Below, piece after piece: positions 16,661 through 24,698 of a stretch of DNA of 45,625 bases. The stretch spans positions 1 through 45,625 of the forward strand of contig DQNS01000056.1 in NCBI GenBank assembly GCA_015659035.1. The letters are read 5' to 3'. Under the pieces are notes generated by a model. It worked only from the letters and a program-made list of their open reading frames with translations. It had not been told where the DNA came from and did no database searches. Origin of the DNA: Acidobacteriota bacterium (GTDB lineage: Bacteria > Acidobacteriota > Vicinamibacteria > Vicinamibacterales > UBA8438). The position numbers and the translations under genes were made by a program. The first letter of the stretch is position 1. Every line of letters begins with the position of its first letter.

Positions 16661-17481
16661 CCACCCTCACGATCGTCATCGTGAGCTATAACGCCCGGGC
16701 CGACCTCGAGGCCTGCCTCGCAGCGCTCGCCACCCTCCCGCCGACCACCCCGCACCAGATCGTCGTGGTTGACAACGCGTCTTCGGACGGCAGCGCGGGG
16801 GTCGCACGGGCCCGCTGGCCGAATGTCACCGTGATCGACGCAGGCGACAACCTCGGCTTCGCTCGCGCGACCAACCTGGGGATTCGCGCCACCGCGAGCG
16901 AGCTCCTGCTGCTGCTCAACAGCGACACGCTGCCGTCTTCGGGTGCCATCGACCGACTGGTCGAGACCCTCCGCTCGCGGACAGATGTGGCAGTCGTCGG
17001 CCCCCGCCTCGTGGATTCGCATGGCGCGCTGGAAATCTCGTTCGGGTCGATGATGTCGCCGTTCGCGGAGCTGTGGCAGAAGTGCCTCGTCCGCGGACAC
17101 GCCAGACGGGTGCCGCTGCTTGCACAGCTGGTCGAGCATCGTGCCCGGACCGAGCGGCGCGTCGACTGGGTCAGTGGCGCCTGTCTCCTCGTCCGGCGGG
17201 CCGAGGCGGAGGCGGCGGGATTGCTGGACGAGCGGTTTTTCCTTTACGGCGAGGACGTCGACTTTTGCGCCACCCTGCGTGGTCTGGGACGACATGTCCT
17301 CTATACCCCGGCCGTCGAGGTCGTGCATCAGCGGGGCCGTTCCCAGCAACGCGCGCCGGCGGTCGCGGCGACGGCCTATCGTCGGAGCCAGCTTGCCTTC
17401 TACAGAAAGCATCATCCCGCGTGGTACCCGGTCCTCCGGGTCTATCTCCGCGTGCGCGGCAAGCTCCCCCCAGGCGAATAG
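16657..17481 (+). CDS. GT2-family glycosyltransferase, rhamnosyltransferase-like
   Basis: A 274-residue GT-A fold enzyme of the WbbL/rhamnosyltransferase type. The N-terminus is VTTLTIVIVSYNARADLEAC. The nucleotide-binding DNASSDGS is near 36-43, LLNSDT near 87-92 gives the metal site of this subgroup, and GEDVDFC near 197-203 provides the catalytic-base region. The GTG start overlaps the upstream stop (GTGA), so it belongs to the same transcript. Its single-domain length suggests addition of one residue to a lipid-linked glycan. The 3' end is followed by a gene-end hairpin repeat. Confidence 0.9.
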   Translation: MTTLTIVIVSYNARADLEACLAALATLPPTTPHQIVVVDNASSDGSAGVARARWPNVTVIDAGDNLGFARATNLGIRATASELLLLLNSDTLPSSGAIDRLVETLRSRTDVAVVGPRLVDSHGALEISFGSMMSPFAELWQKCLVRGHARRVPLLAQLVEHRARTERRVDWVSGACLLVRRAEAEAAGLLDERFFLYGEDVDFCATLRGLGRHVLYTPAVEVVHQRGRSQQRAPAVAATAYRRSQLAFYRKHHPAWYPVLRVYLRVRGKLPPGE

Positions 17482-17527
17482 AACCATTCCGGCGAAGCTC
17501 ACCGGTTTCTCCTGCCTCCTGACTTCT
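17480..17527 (+). repeat. Gene-end hairpin repeat with CT-rich tail (copy R2, degenerate)
   Basis: GGCGAAGCTCACCGG followed by TTTCTCCTGCCTCCTGAC matches the loop, return arm and CT-tail of the family seen at 22660. The first arm is eroded. It begins at the stop codon of the GT2 gene. Confidence 0.5.
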
Positions 17528-17536
17528 TTATCCCGG

Positions 17537-17566
17537 GCGGATGACAGGGCCGTTGCGGTCATCCGC
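17537..17566. terminator. Perfect 9-bp stem-loop after the GT2 gene
   Basis: GCGGATGAC (17537-17545) pairs perfectly with GTCATCCGC (17558-17566) around a 12-nt loop. It follows copy R2 and precedes the 164-bp element. There is no U-run, so it is at best an imperfect terminator. It could instead stabilise the 3' end. Confidence 0.4.
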
Positions 17567-17577
17567 GCTAGAATCTC

Positions 17578-17742
17578 CCAGTGTCCAGAGTCAGGAGCTC
17601 GCGGAGAATTCTTCGGAGCGCGGCGTCTGGCTGGCACGGCACGACGCGGGAGCATTCCGGTAGTATTCGACCGAGGAGCAACGCAACCAGGCGGGATGCC
17701 CCGCCCGGAGAATATTCGCGAGCACCTGATTCGGAACACTAG
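17578..17742 (+). mobile_element. 164-bp inverted-repeat element (copy A)
   Basis: A MITE-like element with imperfect 28-bp arms. The left arm runs CCAGTGTCCAGAGTCAGG, then GCTCGCG; the right arm is its near complement and ends CACTAG. Between them is the shared core, with GCACGACGCGGGAGCA, then GTATTCGACCGAGGAGCAA and CAGGCGGGATGCC. The element ends exactly where the next coding sequence starts (ATG at 17743). GGAA at 17732-17735 inside its right arm is the only visible ribosome-binding site. Confidence 0.75.
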
Positions 17743-18852
17743 ATGCGGATCGCGATCGACGTTCGGAAGCTGCACGACTTCGGCGTCGGCACCTATGTGC
17801 GAAATCTCGTACGCTGGCTCGCGCGTCTGGACCAAGAGTCCGAGTATGTCCTCCTCTGCCGCCGTGAGGACTGCGAAGACATCGAGCAGCTCGGTCACAA
17901 CTTTCGTCCTATGCCCGACCGCTCGGCTAACTACTCGATCGCCGAGCAGTTCACCGTGCCGCTCGATCTCGCTCGCGCGCGGGCGGATCTCTTTCATGCC
18001 CCGCACTACGTGCTGCCGGCGCTGACCCCGTGCCGATCGATCGTCACCATCCACGACTGTATCCACCTGATGTTTCCGCAGTATCTGCCTGGGCGTCTCG
18101 CCCACACCTACGCGCGGGTCGCCTTCTGGCTCGCCGCGAACCGCTCGGCCCGCATCCTGACGGTGTCGGAGGCCTCCAAGCGCGACATCCTCCGGTTCTT
18201 TTCGATCCCGTCGGATAAGGTCGACGTCATCTACAACGCGATCGACGATCGATTCAGCCTCCCTCCAGACGACGCTCAGATGACACGCGTCCGCGACCGC
18301 TATCAACTGCACGACCGGTTCCTGCTCTACGCCGGCAACGTCAAGCCCCACAAGAACGTCGAACGTCTCATCGACGCCTTCGCCCGGCTGCGGCAGGACG
18401 GATTCGGCGACATCAAATTGCTGATCACCGGAAGTGAGGTCTCACGATACGCCACCCTGCGCCACGCCGTGCACCGCTACAACCTGCACAAGCACGTGCG
18501 GTTTCTCGGCTTTCTCACCACCGACACCCTGGCGACCCTTTACCACCTGGCCGACGCCTTCGTGTTTCCGTCCCTCTACGAAGGGTTCGGTCTCCCGCCC
18601 CTCGAGGCGATGGCCAGCGGCACCCCGGTGCTCACCTCGAACGTCTCGTCACTCCCGGAGGTGGTGGATGATGCGGCGCTGCTGGTCGACCCCTACGACC
18701 CGGAGTCAATCGCGAACGGCATGCGACAGATCCTGTCCGACGACGCGATGCGTGAACGGCTCGTCAGTCGCGGTCGTACGCGCGCAGCCTGCTTTTCCTG
18801 GGAAGAGTCGGTCAAGCGGGTCCTGACGATCTACCGGCAGGTGGCCGCATAG
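17743..18852 (+). CDS. GT4-family glycosyltransferase
   Basis: A 369-residue GT-B enzyme starting [20 protein letters not shown], with [11 protein letters not shown] near 100-110. The donor-domain motifs are [15 protein letters not shown] near 197-211 and [14 protein letters not shown] near 278-291. The closest resemblance is to GT4 mannosyltransferases of capsule and O-antigen clusters, though the sugar is not determinable. Its ATG directly abuts the right end of inverted-repeat element A, so the insertion must have replaced or supplied the native translation signals. Only 2 nt separate its stop from the next gene. Confidence 0.9.
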   Translation: MRIAIDVRKLHDFGVGTYVRNLVRWLARLDQESEYVLLCRREDCEDIEQLGHNFRPMPDRSANYSIAEQFTVPLDLARARADLFHAPHYVLPALTPCRSIVTIHDCIHLMFPQYLPGRLAHTYARVAFWLAANRSARILTVSEASKRDILRFFSIPSDKVDVIYNAIDDRFSLPPDDAQMTRVRDRYQLHDRFLLYAGNVKPHKNVERLIDAFARLRQDGFGDIKLLITGSEVSRYATLRHAVHRYNLHKHVRFLGFLTTDTLATLYHLADAFVFPSLYEGFGLPPLEAMASGTPVLTSNVSSLPEVVDDAALLVDPYDPESIANGMRQILSDDAMRERLVSRGRTRAACFSWEESVKRVLTIYRQVAA

Positions 18853-18854
18853 CC

Positions 18855-20006
18855 ATGACGCAGGCCCCTGACCCCGGGCCCGCGACCACCCCGCGCCGTG
18901 TGGCACTCGTGCACGACTGGCTGACCGGCATGCGCGGCGGCGAGCGGGCACTCGAGGCGATCTGCGAGCTGTTTCCAGACGCCACGCGTTTCGCGCTGCT
19001 TCACGTCCCGGGCTCGGTGTCTGAGACGATCGAGGCTCGCCCGACACGCACGTCGTTCATCCAGTGGTTGCCGAGATCGCATCGTCACTACCGCCTGTTG
19101 CTCCCGCTGTTTCCAATGGCCGTGGAGCAGTTCGACCTCGACGACTTCGATCTGATCATCAGCACGAGTCATTGCGCCGTCAAGTCGGTCGTGCCACCCG
19201 GCCGCACCCCGCACCTGTGTTATTGCTTCACCCCGATGCGCTACGCCTGGGACCAGTTCGACGCCTATTTCGGACCGGACCGGGTGGGCGCCGGCGTCAC
19301 CCGGATGTTCCGATGGGGCCTGAGCACGATGGCCCGGTGGGACGTCGCCACGGCCGGGCGGGTCAACCGCTATGTCGCCATCTCTCAGTATGTTGCGGGG
19401 AGAATACGCCGATACTATAATCGAGACGCCAGCGTCGTCTATCCGCCTGTGGACACGGCGCTCTTCCAGCCGAGTGGAAAGCCCCCGGGTGCGTATCTCC
19501 TTATTGTGTCGGCGCTGGTGCCATACAAGCGCGTCGATCTGGCGATTCGCGCCTGCGCGCTGGCCGGTGCCCCGCTTCGTATCGTGGGGAGTGGGCCGGA
19601 GCTGGCCCGGTTGCGCGACGCGGCCGGGCCGAGCGTCGAGTTCCTCGGGTCCCTGTCCGACGAGCAGGTGCGCACGGCGTATCAGGACGCCGCGGCCGTC
19701 CTGCTGCCCGGGATCGAAGACTTCGGTATCGTCCCGGTCGAGGCGCAGGCGTGCGGACGCCCGGTCATCGCACTGGCACAGGGGGGTGCCTGCGAAACGG
19801 TCGTCGACGGCAGCACCGGTATCCTCGTGACAGAACCGACTGACACCGCCTTCGCCGCCGCGATCGACCGAGTCCGGCGTGATCGGTTCGACGCCACCGC
19901 CATCCGGCAGCATGCGGTCCGTTTCTCCCGCGAGCGATTCCAGGCGGCGTTCAGACAGCAGGTCCACCAGGTGATGCGCGAACCAACAGAGCGGGTTGCA
20001 CCGTGA
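18855..20006 (+). CDS. GT4-family glycosyltransferase, WbaZ-like
   Basis: A 383-residue GT4 enzyme of the subgroup containing WbaZ-like mannosyltransferases. The sequence has VALVHDWLTGMRGGERALE at 16-34, ISTSHCAVKSV, and the signature CYCFTPMRYAWDQF near 120-133. The donor domain has SALVPYKRVDLAI and EDFGIVPVEAQACG. It begins with ATG 2 nt after the previous stop and ends in a GTGA overlap with the polyprenyl-phosphate sugar transferase, so the genes form one operon. The exact sugar is unknown. Confidence 0.9.
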   Translation: MTQAPDPGPATTPRRVALVHDWLTGMRGGERALEAICELFPDATRFALLHVPGSVSETIEARPTRTSFIQWLPRSHRHYRLLLPLFPMAVEQFDLDDFDLIISTSHCAVKSVVPPGRTPHLCYCFTPMRYAWDQFDAYFGPDRVGAGVTRMFRWGLSTMARWDVATAGRVNRYVAISQYVAGRIRRYYNRDASVVYPPVDTALFQPSGKPPGAYLLIVSALVPYKRVDLAIRACALAGAPLRIVGSGPELARLRDAAGPSVEFLGSLSDEQVRTAYQDAAAVLLPGIEDFGIVPVEAQACGRPVIALAQGGACETVVDGSTGILVTEPTDTAFAAAIDRVRRDRFDATAIRQHAVRFSRERFQAAFRQQVHQVMREPTERVAP

Positions 20007-21436
20007 GACAGCGAGGTCGCGCAGTCGTGATCAGCCAGGCGGTGATCGACGGGATCATCGGCGTGAGCATGTTCATGGCCGCCTACCTGCTGCGGTTCGA
20101 GACCATCCTCCCGATGCCAAAGGGCCAGCCGGCGATCGGGTTCTATCTGGAAATGGCCCCGTTCATCGGGCTGCTCCTCCCATTCGGACTCTGGGTGCAG
20201 GGCGCTTATCGCATCCGTCGCCTCCGGTCTCGGGTGGACGACTTTTTCACCGTGCTCGTGGGCAGCGTGATCGCGGTCGTCGTCGGGATCGCGGGCACGC
20301 TCTACATTCAGACCTATTGGGTGCCACCGGCGCTGAAAGCACAAGGCGCCTACGAAGTCTCGCAACTGGTCTGGGCTCTGTTCCTCACGCTGAGTGTCGT
20401 CTGCGCCTACGCGCCCCGCGCCACCGTGCGCGCGGTGCGCGAGCGCCGCTGGCGGAACGGGGTCGGGCTGAAGCGCATCCTGATCGCCGGGACGAGTGAT
20501 GTAGCGCGCCACGTCGTGGACAAGATGCTGCAGCACGGCGAGCTCGGGTACCGGATTGTCGGTTTCGTGGACGACCTGGCCGGTGGCGACCATCTTGGCT
20601 ACCGCGGGCTACCGCTGCTCGGCACACTCTCCGAGGTCGAGGACATATTCCGCCGGGAGCAGGTGGACCAGCTGTATGTCGCCCTCCCGCTCGACGAGCA
20701 CGTCAAGATGCTTGACCTGATCGAGGTGGCCAACCGGGAATGCATCGACGTCAAGGTGGTGCCGGACCTTCTCCAGGTCATCGCCCTCCGTGCGCGGCTC
20801 GAGGATCTCGATGGCGTCCCGATCATCAACATCAACGATGTGCCGCTCCAGGGGCTGAACAGTGCGGTCAAGCGGGTCATCGATATCGCGATCGCGGCGG
20901 TCGCGCTCCTGGTTCTGAGCCTCCCCTTCGCCATCATCGCCGTCCTGATCAGGGCCTCCTCGCCGGGCCCGGTGTTCTACCGGCAGGAGCGGATGGGGCT
21001 TGACGGCCGCGGGTTCAGTGTCTACAAGTTCCGGTCGATGCTGGAAGATGCGGAACGCGACACCGGGCCTGTCTGGACACGCAAGGACGACCCACGGCGC
21101 ACGCCGCTTGGCCGTGTGCTACGGCGGTTCAGTCTCGACGAGCTCCCCCAGCTTTGGAACGTGGTGCGCGGGGACATGTCGCTCGTCGGTCCCCGACCGG
21201 AGCGGCCGTTCTTCGTGGAGCAGTTCAAGCAGCACGTTCCGCAGTACATGCTGCGGCACAAGGTGAAGTCCGGGATGACCGGGTGGGCGCAGGTCAACGG
21301 CTGGCGGGGCGACACCTCGATCGAGAAACGGATCGAATACGATCTCTACTACATCGAGAACTGGTCGGTCAGCCTGGACTTCAAGATCCTCTGGCTGACC
21401 GTCATCCGCGGGTTCTTCCACCGCCACGCCTATTAG
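20003..21436 (+). CDS. Undecaprenyl-phosphate hexose-1-phosphate transferase (WcaJ-like)
   Basis: A 477-residue initiating glycosyltransferase. It transfers hexose-1-phosphate, usually glucose or galactose, from UDP-sugar to undecaprenyl phosphate and so starts repeat-unit assembly at the inner membrane. Four to five N-terminal transmembrane segments span about 10-135. A Rossmann-like middle domain follows ([19 protein letters not shown]). The C-terminal catalytic domain contains [50 protein letters not shown] and [13 protein letters not shown]. Full-length three-part architecture points to the WcaJ/PssY type. The start is GTG overlapping the preceding stop. Its place last in the glycosyltransferase run is typical of a Wzx/Wzy or ABC-dependent cluster, but no flippase or polymerase gene is in the window. 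Confidence 0.94.
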   Translation: MRQRGRAVVISQAVIDGIIGVSMFMAAYLLRFETILPMPKGQPAIGFYLEMAPFIGLLLPFGLWVQGAYRIRRLRSRVDDFFTVLVGSVIAVVVGIAGTLYIQTYWVPPALKAQGAYEVSQLVWALFLTLSVVCAYAPRATVRAVRERRWRNGVGLKRILIAGTSDVARHVVDKMLQHGELGYRIVGFVDDLAGGDHLGYRGLPLLGTLSEVEDIFRREQVDQLYVALPLDEHVKMLDLIEVANRECIDVKVVPDLLQVIALRARLEDLDGVPIININDVPLQGLNSAVKRVIDIAIAAVALLVLSLPFAIIAVLIRASSPGPVFYRQERMGLDGRGFSVYKFRSMLEDAERDTGPVWTRKDDPRRTPLGRVLRRFSLDELPQLWNVVRGDMSLVGPRPERPFFVEQFKQHVPQYMLRHKVKSGMTGWAQVNGWRGDTSIEKRIEYDLYYIENWSVSLDFKILWLTVIRGFFHRHAY

Positions 21437-21452
21437 AGAAGTACGCCAAGGC

Positions 21453-21497
21453 GTCAGAAGTCAGAAGTCAGGAGGAAGCCGGTGGGCTTCGCCAGTG
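21453..21497 (-). repeat. Gene-end hairpin repeat with CT-rich tail (copy R3)
   Basis: Read on the minus strand it is CTGGCGAAGCCCACCGGCTT followed by CTCCTGACTTCTGACTTC, the same plan as copy R4. It is inverted relative to its neighbouring gene and abuts inverted-repeat element B, sharing the CCAG junction. Confidence 0.6.
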
Positions 21498-21656
21498 TCC
21501 TGACGGCGTGGCTCGCGTGATGAGGCCCTGGCGCGGCGCCCGGTTGGCCAGGCGCGACGAGGGAACAACTTGGGTATTTGTGACCGAGAAGCAACGCCGC
21601 CAGGCGGGATGCCCTGCCGGGGGATCATTGCGCGAGCTACCCCGTCCGGACACTAG
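21492..21656 (+). mobile_element. 164-bp inverted-repeat element (copy B)
   Basis: The left arm (AGTGTCCTGACGGCGT, then GGCTCGCG) is the near complement of the right arm, which ends GTCCGGACACTAG. The core carries TGGCGCGGCGCCCGG, GGCCAGGCGCGACGAGGGA, TGTGACCGAGAAGCAACG and CCGCCAGGCGGGATGCCC. The core is nearly identical to copy C at 26644, while the arms differ in sequence. It lies between the sugar transferase and the epimerase gene and may separate their expression. Confidence 0.8.
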
Positions 21657-21684
21657 CGTCTCCCTGGACGTCTCCAATCCACAC

Positions 21685-22638
21685 ATGAGCGCACGAGTGG
21701 TCATTACCGGCGCCGCCGGTTTCATCGGCTCCCATCTGACCCAAACCCTGCTCGATCGCGGCCATGCCGTGGTCGGCATCGACAATCTCCTCACCGGGGA
21801 CGTGGCCAACATCGCGCCCTTCGTAAACCGCGATTTCTTGTTCATCGAGCACGACATCACCAACTACATCCACCTCGACGGTCCGGTCGACTTCGTGCTG
21901 CACTGGGCGAGTCCAGCCAGCCCGATCGACTACCTCGAGGTTCCGATCCCGACCCTCAAGGTCGGTGCCCTCGGCACCCACAAGGCGCTCGGTCTGGCGA
22001 AGGCCAAGAACGCCACGTTCGTCCTGGCGTCCACATCGGAGGTCTACGGGGACCCACTCGAGCACCCGCAGAAGGAAAGCTACTGGGGAAATGTGAACCC
22101 GATCGGCCCGCGGGGCGTGTATGACGAGGCCAAGCGGTTCGCCGAGGCGATGACCACCGCCTACCACCGGTATCACGGCCTCGACGCGAAGATCGTCCGG
22201 ATTTTCAACACTTACGGGCCGCGGATGCGTGTTCGCGATGGCCGTGCCGTGCCGAACTTCATCGCGCAGGCGCTACGCGGAGAGGACCTGACGGTCTACG
22301 GCACCGGCCGTCAGACCCGCAGTTTCTGCTACATCAGCGACCTGGTGGACGGAATCCTACGACTGATGCACTCAGATACGCACGACCCCGTGAACATCGG
22401 AAACCCACAAGAGATGACGGTTCTCGAGATCGCCACCGAGATCATCGCGCTGACTGGGTCGCGTAGCCGGATCGTCCATCAAGCGCTCCCGGTCGATGAC
22501 CCGAGAGTGCGTCAACCGGACATCAGCCGCGCCCGGGCGCTGCTCGACTGGGAGCCGAGCGTCTCGCTGAGGGACGGCCTCACCCGCACGATCGAGTACT
22601 TCCGGCAGAAACTAGCCGACGCCCCACCTGCCGGGTAG
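21685..22638 (+). CDS. UDP-glucuronate decarboxylase-like (UDP-xylose synthase) NAD-dependent SDR
   Basis: A 317-residue extended short-chain dehydrogenase/reductase. It has GAAGFIG at 9-15, [11 protein letters not shown] near 73-83 (the PASP motif typical of UDP-glucuronate decarboxylases), STSEVYGDP near 116-124 and the catalytic YDEAK with Tyr146 and Lys150. The best reading is conversion of UDP-glucuronate to UDP-xylose, downstream of Ugd at 12811. A dTDP-glucose-dehydratase-like relative is less likely. An open frame continues upstream through element B, but the family N-terminus fixes the ATG at 21685. There is no clear Shine-Dalgarno sequence. Confidence 0.88.
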   Translation: MSARVVITGAAGFIGSHLTQTLLDRGHAVVGIDNLLTGDVANIAPFVNRDFLFIEHDITNYIHLDGPVDFVLHWASPASPIDYLEVPIPTLKVGALGTHKALGLAKAKNATFVLASTSEVYGDPLEHPQKESYWGNVNPIGPRGVYDEAKRFAEAMTTAYHRYHGLDAKIVRIFNTYGPRMRVRDGRAVPNFIAQALRGEDLTVYGTGRQTRSFCYISDLVDGILRLMHSDTHDPVNIGNPQEMTVLEIATEIIALTGSRSRIVHQALPVDDPRVRQPDISRARALLDWEPSVSLRDGLTRTIEYFRQKLADAPPAG

Positions 22639-22659
22639 AGACGTCGTCGGCTAGAACCT

Positions 22660-22712
22660 GAAACAGAAGCTGGCGAAGCCCGCCGGCTTCTCCTGCCTCC
22701 TGTCTCTTTGGG
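22660..22712 (+). terminator. Gene-end hairpin repeat with CT-rich tail (copy R4, best copy)
   Basis: GAAGCTGGCG (22666-22675) and CGCCGGCTTC (22681-22690) form a 10-bp stem with one G-T pair around loop AAGCC. The tail TCCTGCCTCCTGTCTCTTTG follows. It sits between the convergent epimerase and phosphatidyltransferase genes and would suit transcription termination. The tail is pyrimidine-rich but not a pure T-run, so the mechanism is uncertain. Confidence 0.6.
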
Positions 22713-22792
22713 CTCAAATCTCAGGCCGACCGGGTGTCCGTGACGTGCGAGCCGGCGCTGCCGATCTTGCTGCGTCGGTTCTTGATGCCTCG

Positions 22793-23347
22793 CTAGACAT
22801 CGTTGAGCACGCGGGACGCGTGCGCGATGTAGTGCAGACCGGAGATGAGCGTGACACCCAACGTGGCGTAGATCGCCACGTCGACCAGCGCCGAGGGCCG
22901 CCCCAGCCAGTTGAAGTACATCGTCACGGCGGCGGTCAGGAGATACACCAGCGTGGCCAGTTTGCCCAACAGGGTCGGTTGGAACGTCCGGCGCCCAATC
23001 GAGAGATTCACGATGGCGACCGTGACCACGATGATGACGTCGCGGCTGATCACGAGCACGGTCAGCCAGATTGGCAACCGGTTGGGCAGGTCGAGACTGG
23101 GTATCGTGAGCACGACGAACGTGGAAATCAACAGCAGCTTATCGGCCATCGGGTCCAGCAGCGCGCCCAGCGTGGTCCCCTGGCCCCACCATCGCGCGAG
23201 GATTCCGTCGAGTGCGTCCGTGAGTCCTGCGCCGACGAGGACAACCAGCGCCCACCCGTTCAACCCGTAGACGACCAGGATCACCAGCGCCGGTATCAGC
23301 AGCATCCGCAGCAGCGTGAGCTGATTCGCGACCGTCAGCACCGACAT
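22793..23347 (-). CDS. CDP-alcohol phosphatidyltransferase (PgsA-like)
   Basis: A 184-residue integral membrane enzyme of phospholipid synthesis. It carries the CDP-alcohol phosphotransferase signature: D44, D47-G48, A51-R52, G61, D65 and D69, read from LTDALDGILAR and LGALLDPMADK. These aspartates bind two metal ions and the CDP-lipid. About five to six hydrophobic helices span the protein. Length and the VANQLTLLRMLLIP start favour phosphatidylglycerophosphate synthase, though cardiolipin-synthase-like relatives share the motif. The ATG at 23347 lies 8 nt after the TPR gene's stop, so it is the last gene of the hflX run. Confidence 0.88.
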   Translation of the reverse strand: MSVLTVANQLTLLRMLLIPALVILVVYGLNGWALVVLVGAGLTDALDGILARWWGQGTTLGALLDPMADKLLLISTFVVLTIPSLDLPNRLPIWLTVLVISRDVIIVVTVAIVNLSIGRRTFQPTLLGKLATLVYLLTAAVTMYFNWLGRPSALVDVAIYATLGVTLISGLHYIAHASRVLNDV

Positions 23348-23354
23348 GATCCGA

Positions 23355-24698
23355 CTAAAGGCCCCCCACCAGATCACCGAGCCGGCCAATCGCCGTCATG
23401 ACTTCGGCGCCGCTCACCGGTCGGCCCGGTTGAAACATGTTCTGCTCGAGCGGCGGCAGCACCCCCGCCGCCACGGCTTCTGCCGCCGCGGGATAACTCA
23501 GATGGCCGGGCGCCAGGTCGGAGAAGCTGGTCCGCGCCGCGACGGGAGGCGACGGGGCATCGCCGGCAGGGAAGTGCAGCACCCGGACCGCGACCCGCGC
23601 CAGGTCCGCTCGCGTGACGACCTGCTCCGGCTGGAACCGGTAGTTGGTATCTGGCTCCATGATGCCGGCCCGCGCGACGCTGAGTATCCAGCCATATCCC
23701 CAGTGGTCGCGGGCATCGGTGATGATCGTCGTGCGGCCGGCAGCCGCGTCAGCCAGGAACGTCTCGAAGTGCACCCCGATCACGGCCGCCAGCTGTCCCC
23801 GTGTGATCGTCTCCGCGGTCTCGATTTCACGGTACTCCGGCGGCAGGCTCGCCGCCCGCCGCCGTGCCTCCAAATCGGCCAGTCCCCGCGCGGTGTCCTC
23901 CCCGGGCTCGATGGCGTGGGCCCGTTGCAAAGCCTGCTCCGCCCGGTCGAGATCTCCCCTGGCGAGGTAGATCTCGGACATCAATACCCACGGCGCCACG
24001 ACGTTGGAGTCGAGCTCGGCGGCGCGACCGAGCTGCTCGAGCGCCGCATCCGTGTCGCCCAGGCGGAGCTCGACCTCGGCCAGCTCGATGTGGAGGAACC
24101 CACTCTCCGGAGAAGCTGCGATCACCCGTTCGTACGCCGCCCTGGCCTCGGCGTCCCGTCCCGCCGCACCGGCCGCCCGCGCCCGCGCCACCTGGTCCAT
24201 GAGTCCGACGAATCGTAGCTCCGCCACCCGCTGGCGCAACGACGTCAACCCCGGATCCGCCAGCAGCGCCGCCTGGAAGCTCTCGATCGCCTCGTCCACC
24301 CGGTCGCCGACCAGCAGCGCCTCGCCATGCCCCAGTAGCGCCGGCAGATACGCGGGGCTCTGCGCGAGCACCTGCTCAAAGCGCGCGACCGCCGCGTCGG
24401 CCTGTCCCCGGGCCAACCCGACGAACCCCAGCCCGGCGCCGGACGGATGGAACCCCGGGCTGCTCCGCAACGCTGCGCTGAACCCCCGCTCCGCCGCGTC
24501 GAGATCGCCGGCCTGCAGAGACAGCCAGGCACGGTCGTGCTCGGCCGCCGCGGGCGTGCCGAGCAGGTCCTGCGGCACGGTGGGAAACGGGTAGCTTGGG
24601 TAGGTCGGCGTCGTGACGACCGGGACACGTGTGGCGCAACTGGCCAGGACGTGCCCGCACAGGACCACGACCACCAGCGCCCGTACCCAGTTTCTCAC
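23355..24698 (-). CDS. TPR lipoprotein with C-terminal S-layer-homology-like repeats
   Basis: A 447-residue predicted lipoprotein. The N-terminus is a short signal peptide with lipobox LASC (Cys21), so it should be anchored at the envelope. Residues 45-290 form tetratricopeptide repeats (AAEHDRAWLSLQAGDLDAA, AYLPALLGHGEALLVG, and further units). From about 310 to the end come segments resembling SLH domains, with ITRGQLAAVIG, VTRADLARVAVRV and FSDLAPGHLSYPA. SLH units bind cell-wall or outer-membrane polymers, so a scaffold role in the envelope is plausible. The GTG start overlaps the hflX stop (GTGA, 24695-24698). The true partner is unknown. Confidence 0.82.
   Translation of the reverse strand: MRNWVRALVVVVLCGHVLASCATRVPVVTTPTYPSYPFPTVPQDLLGTPAAAEHDRAWLSLQAGDLDAAERGFSAALRSSPGFHPSGAGLGFVGLARGQADAAVARFEQVLAQSPAYLPALLGHGEALLVGDRVDEAIESFQAALLADPGLTSLRQRVAELRFVGLMDQVARARAAGAAGRDAEARAAYERVIAASPESGFLHIELAEVELRLGDTDAALEQLGRAAELDSNVVAPWVLMSEIYLARGDLDRAEQALQRAHAIEPGEDTARGLADLEARRRAASLPPEYREIETAETITRGQLAAVIGVHFETFLADAAAGRTTIITDARDHWGYGWILSVARAGIMEPDTNYRFQPEQVVTRADLARVAVRVLHFPAGDAPSPPVAARTSFSDLAPGHLSYPAAAEAVAAGVLPPLEQNMFQPGRPVSGAEVMTAIGRLGDLVGGL

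Noticed and set aside
21154-22638. Apparent fusion of a sugar transferase frame with the epimerase
   Set aside because: The upstream part is out of frame with the real sugar transferase and reads through the non-coding element B. The epimerase has a normal N-terminus at 21685.
22745-23401. Plus-strand open frame antisense to the phosphatidyltransferase
   Set aside because: The minus-strand gene has a complete CDP-alcohol phosphotransferase signature and membrane helices. The plus frame is charged and low in complexity.
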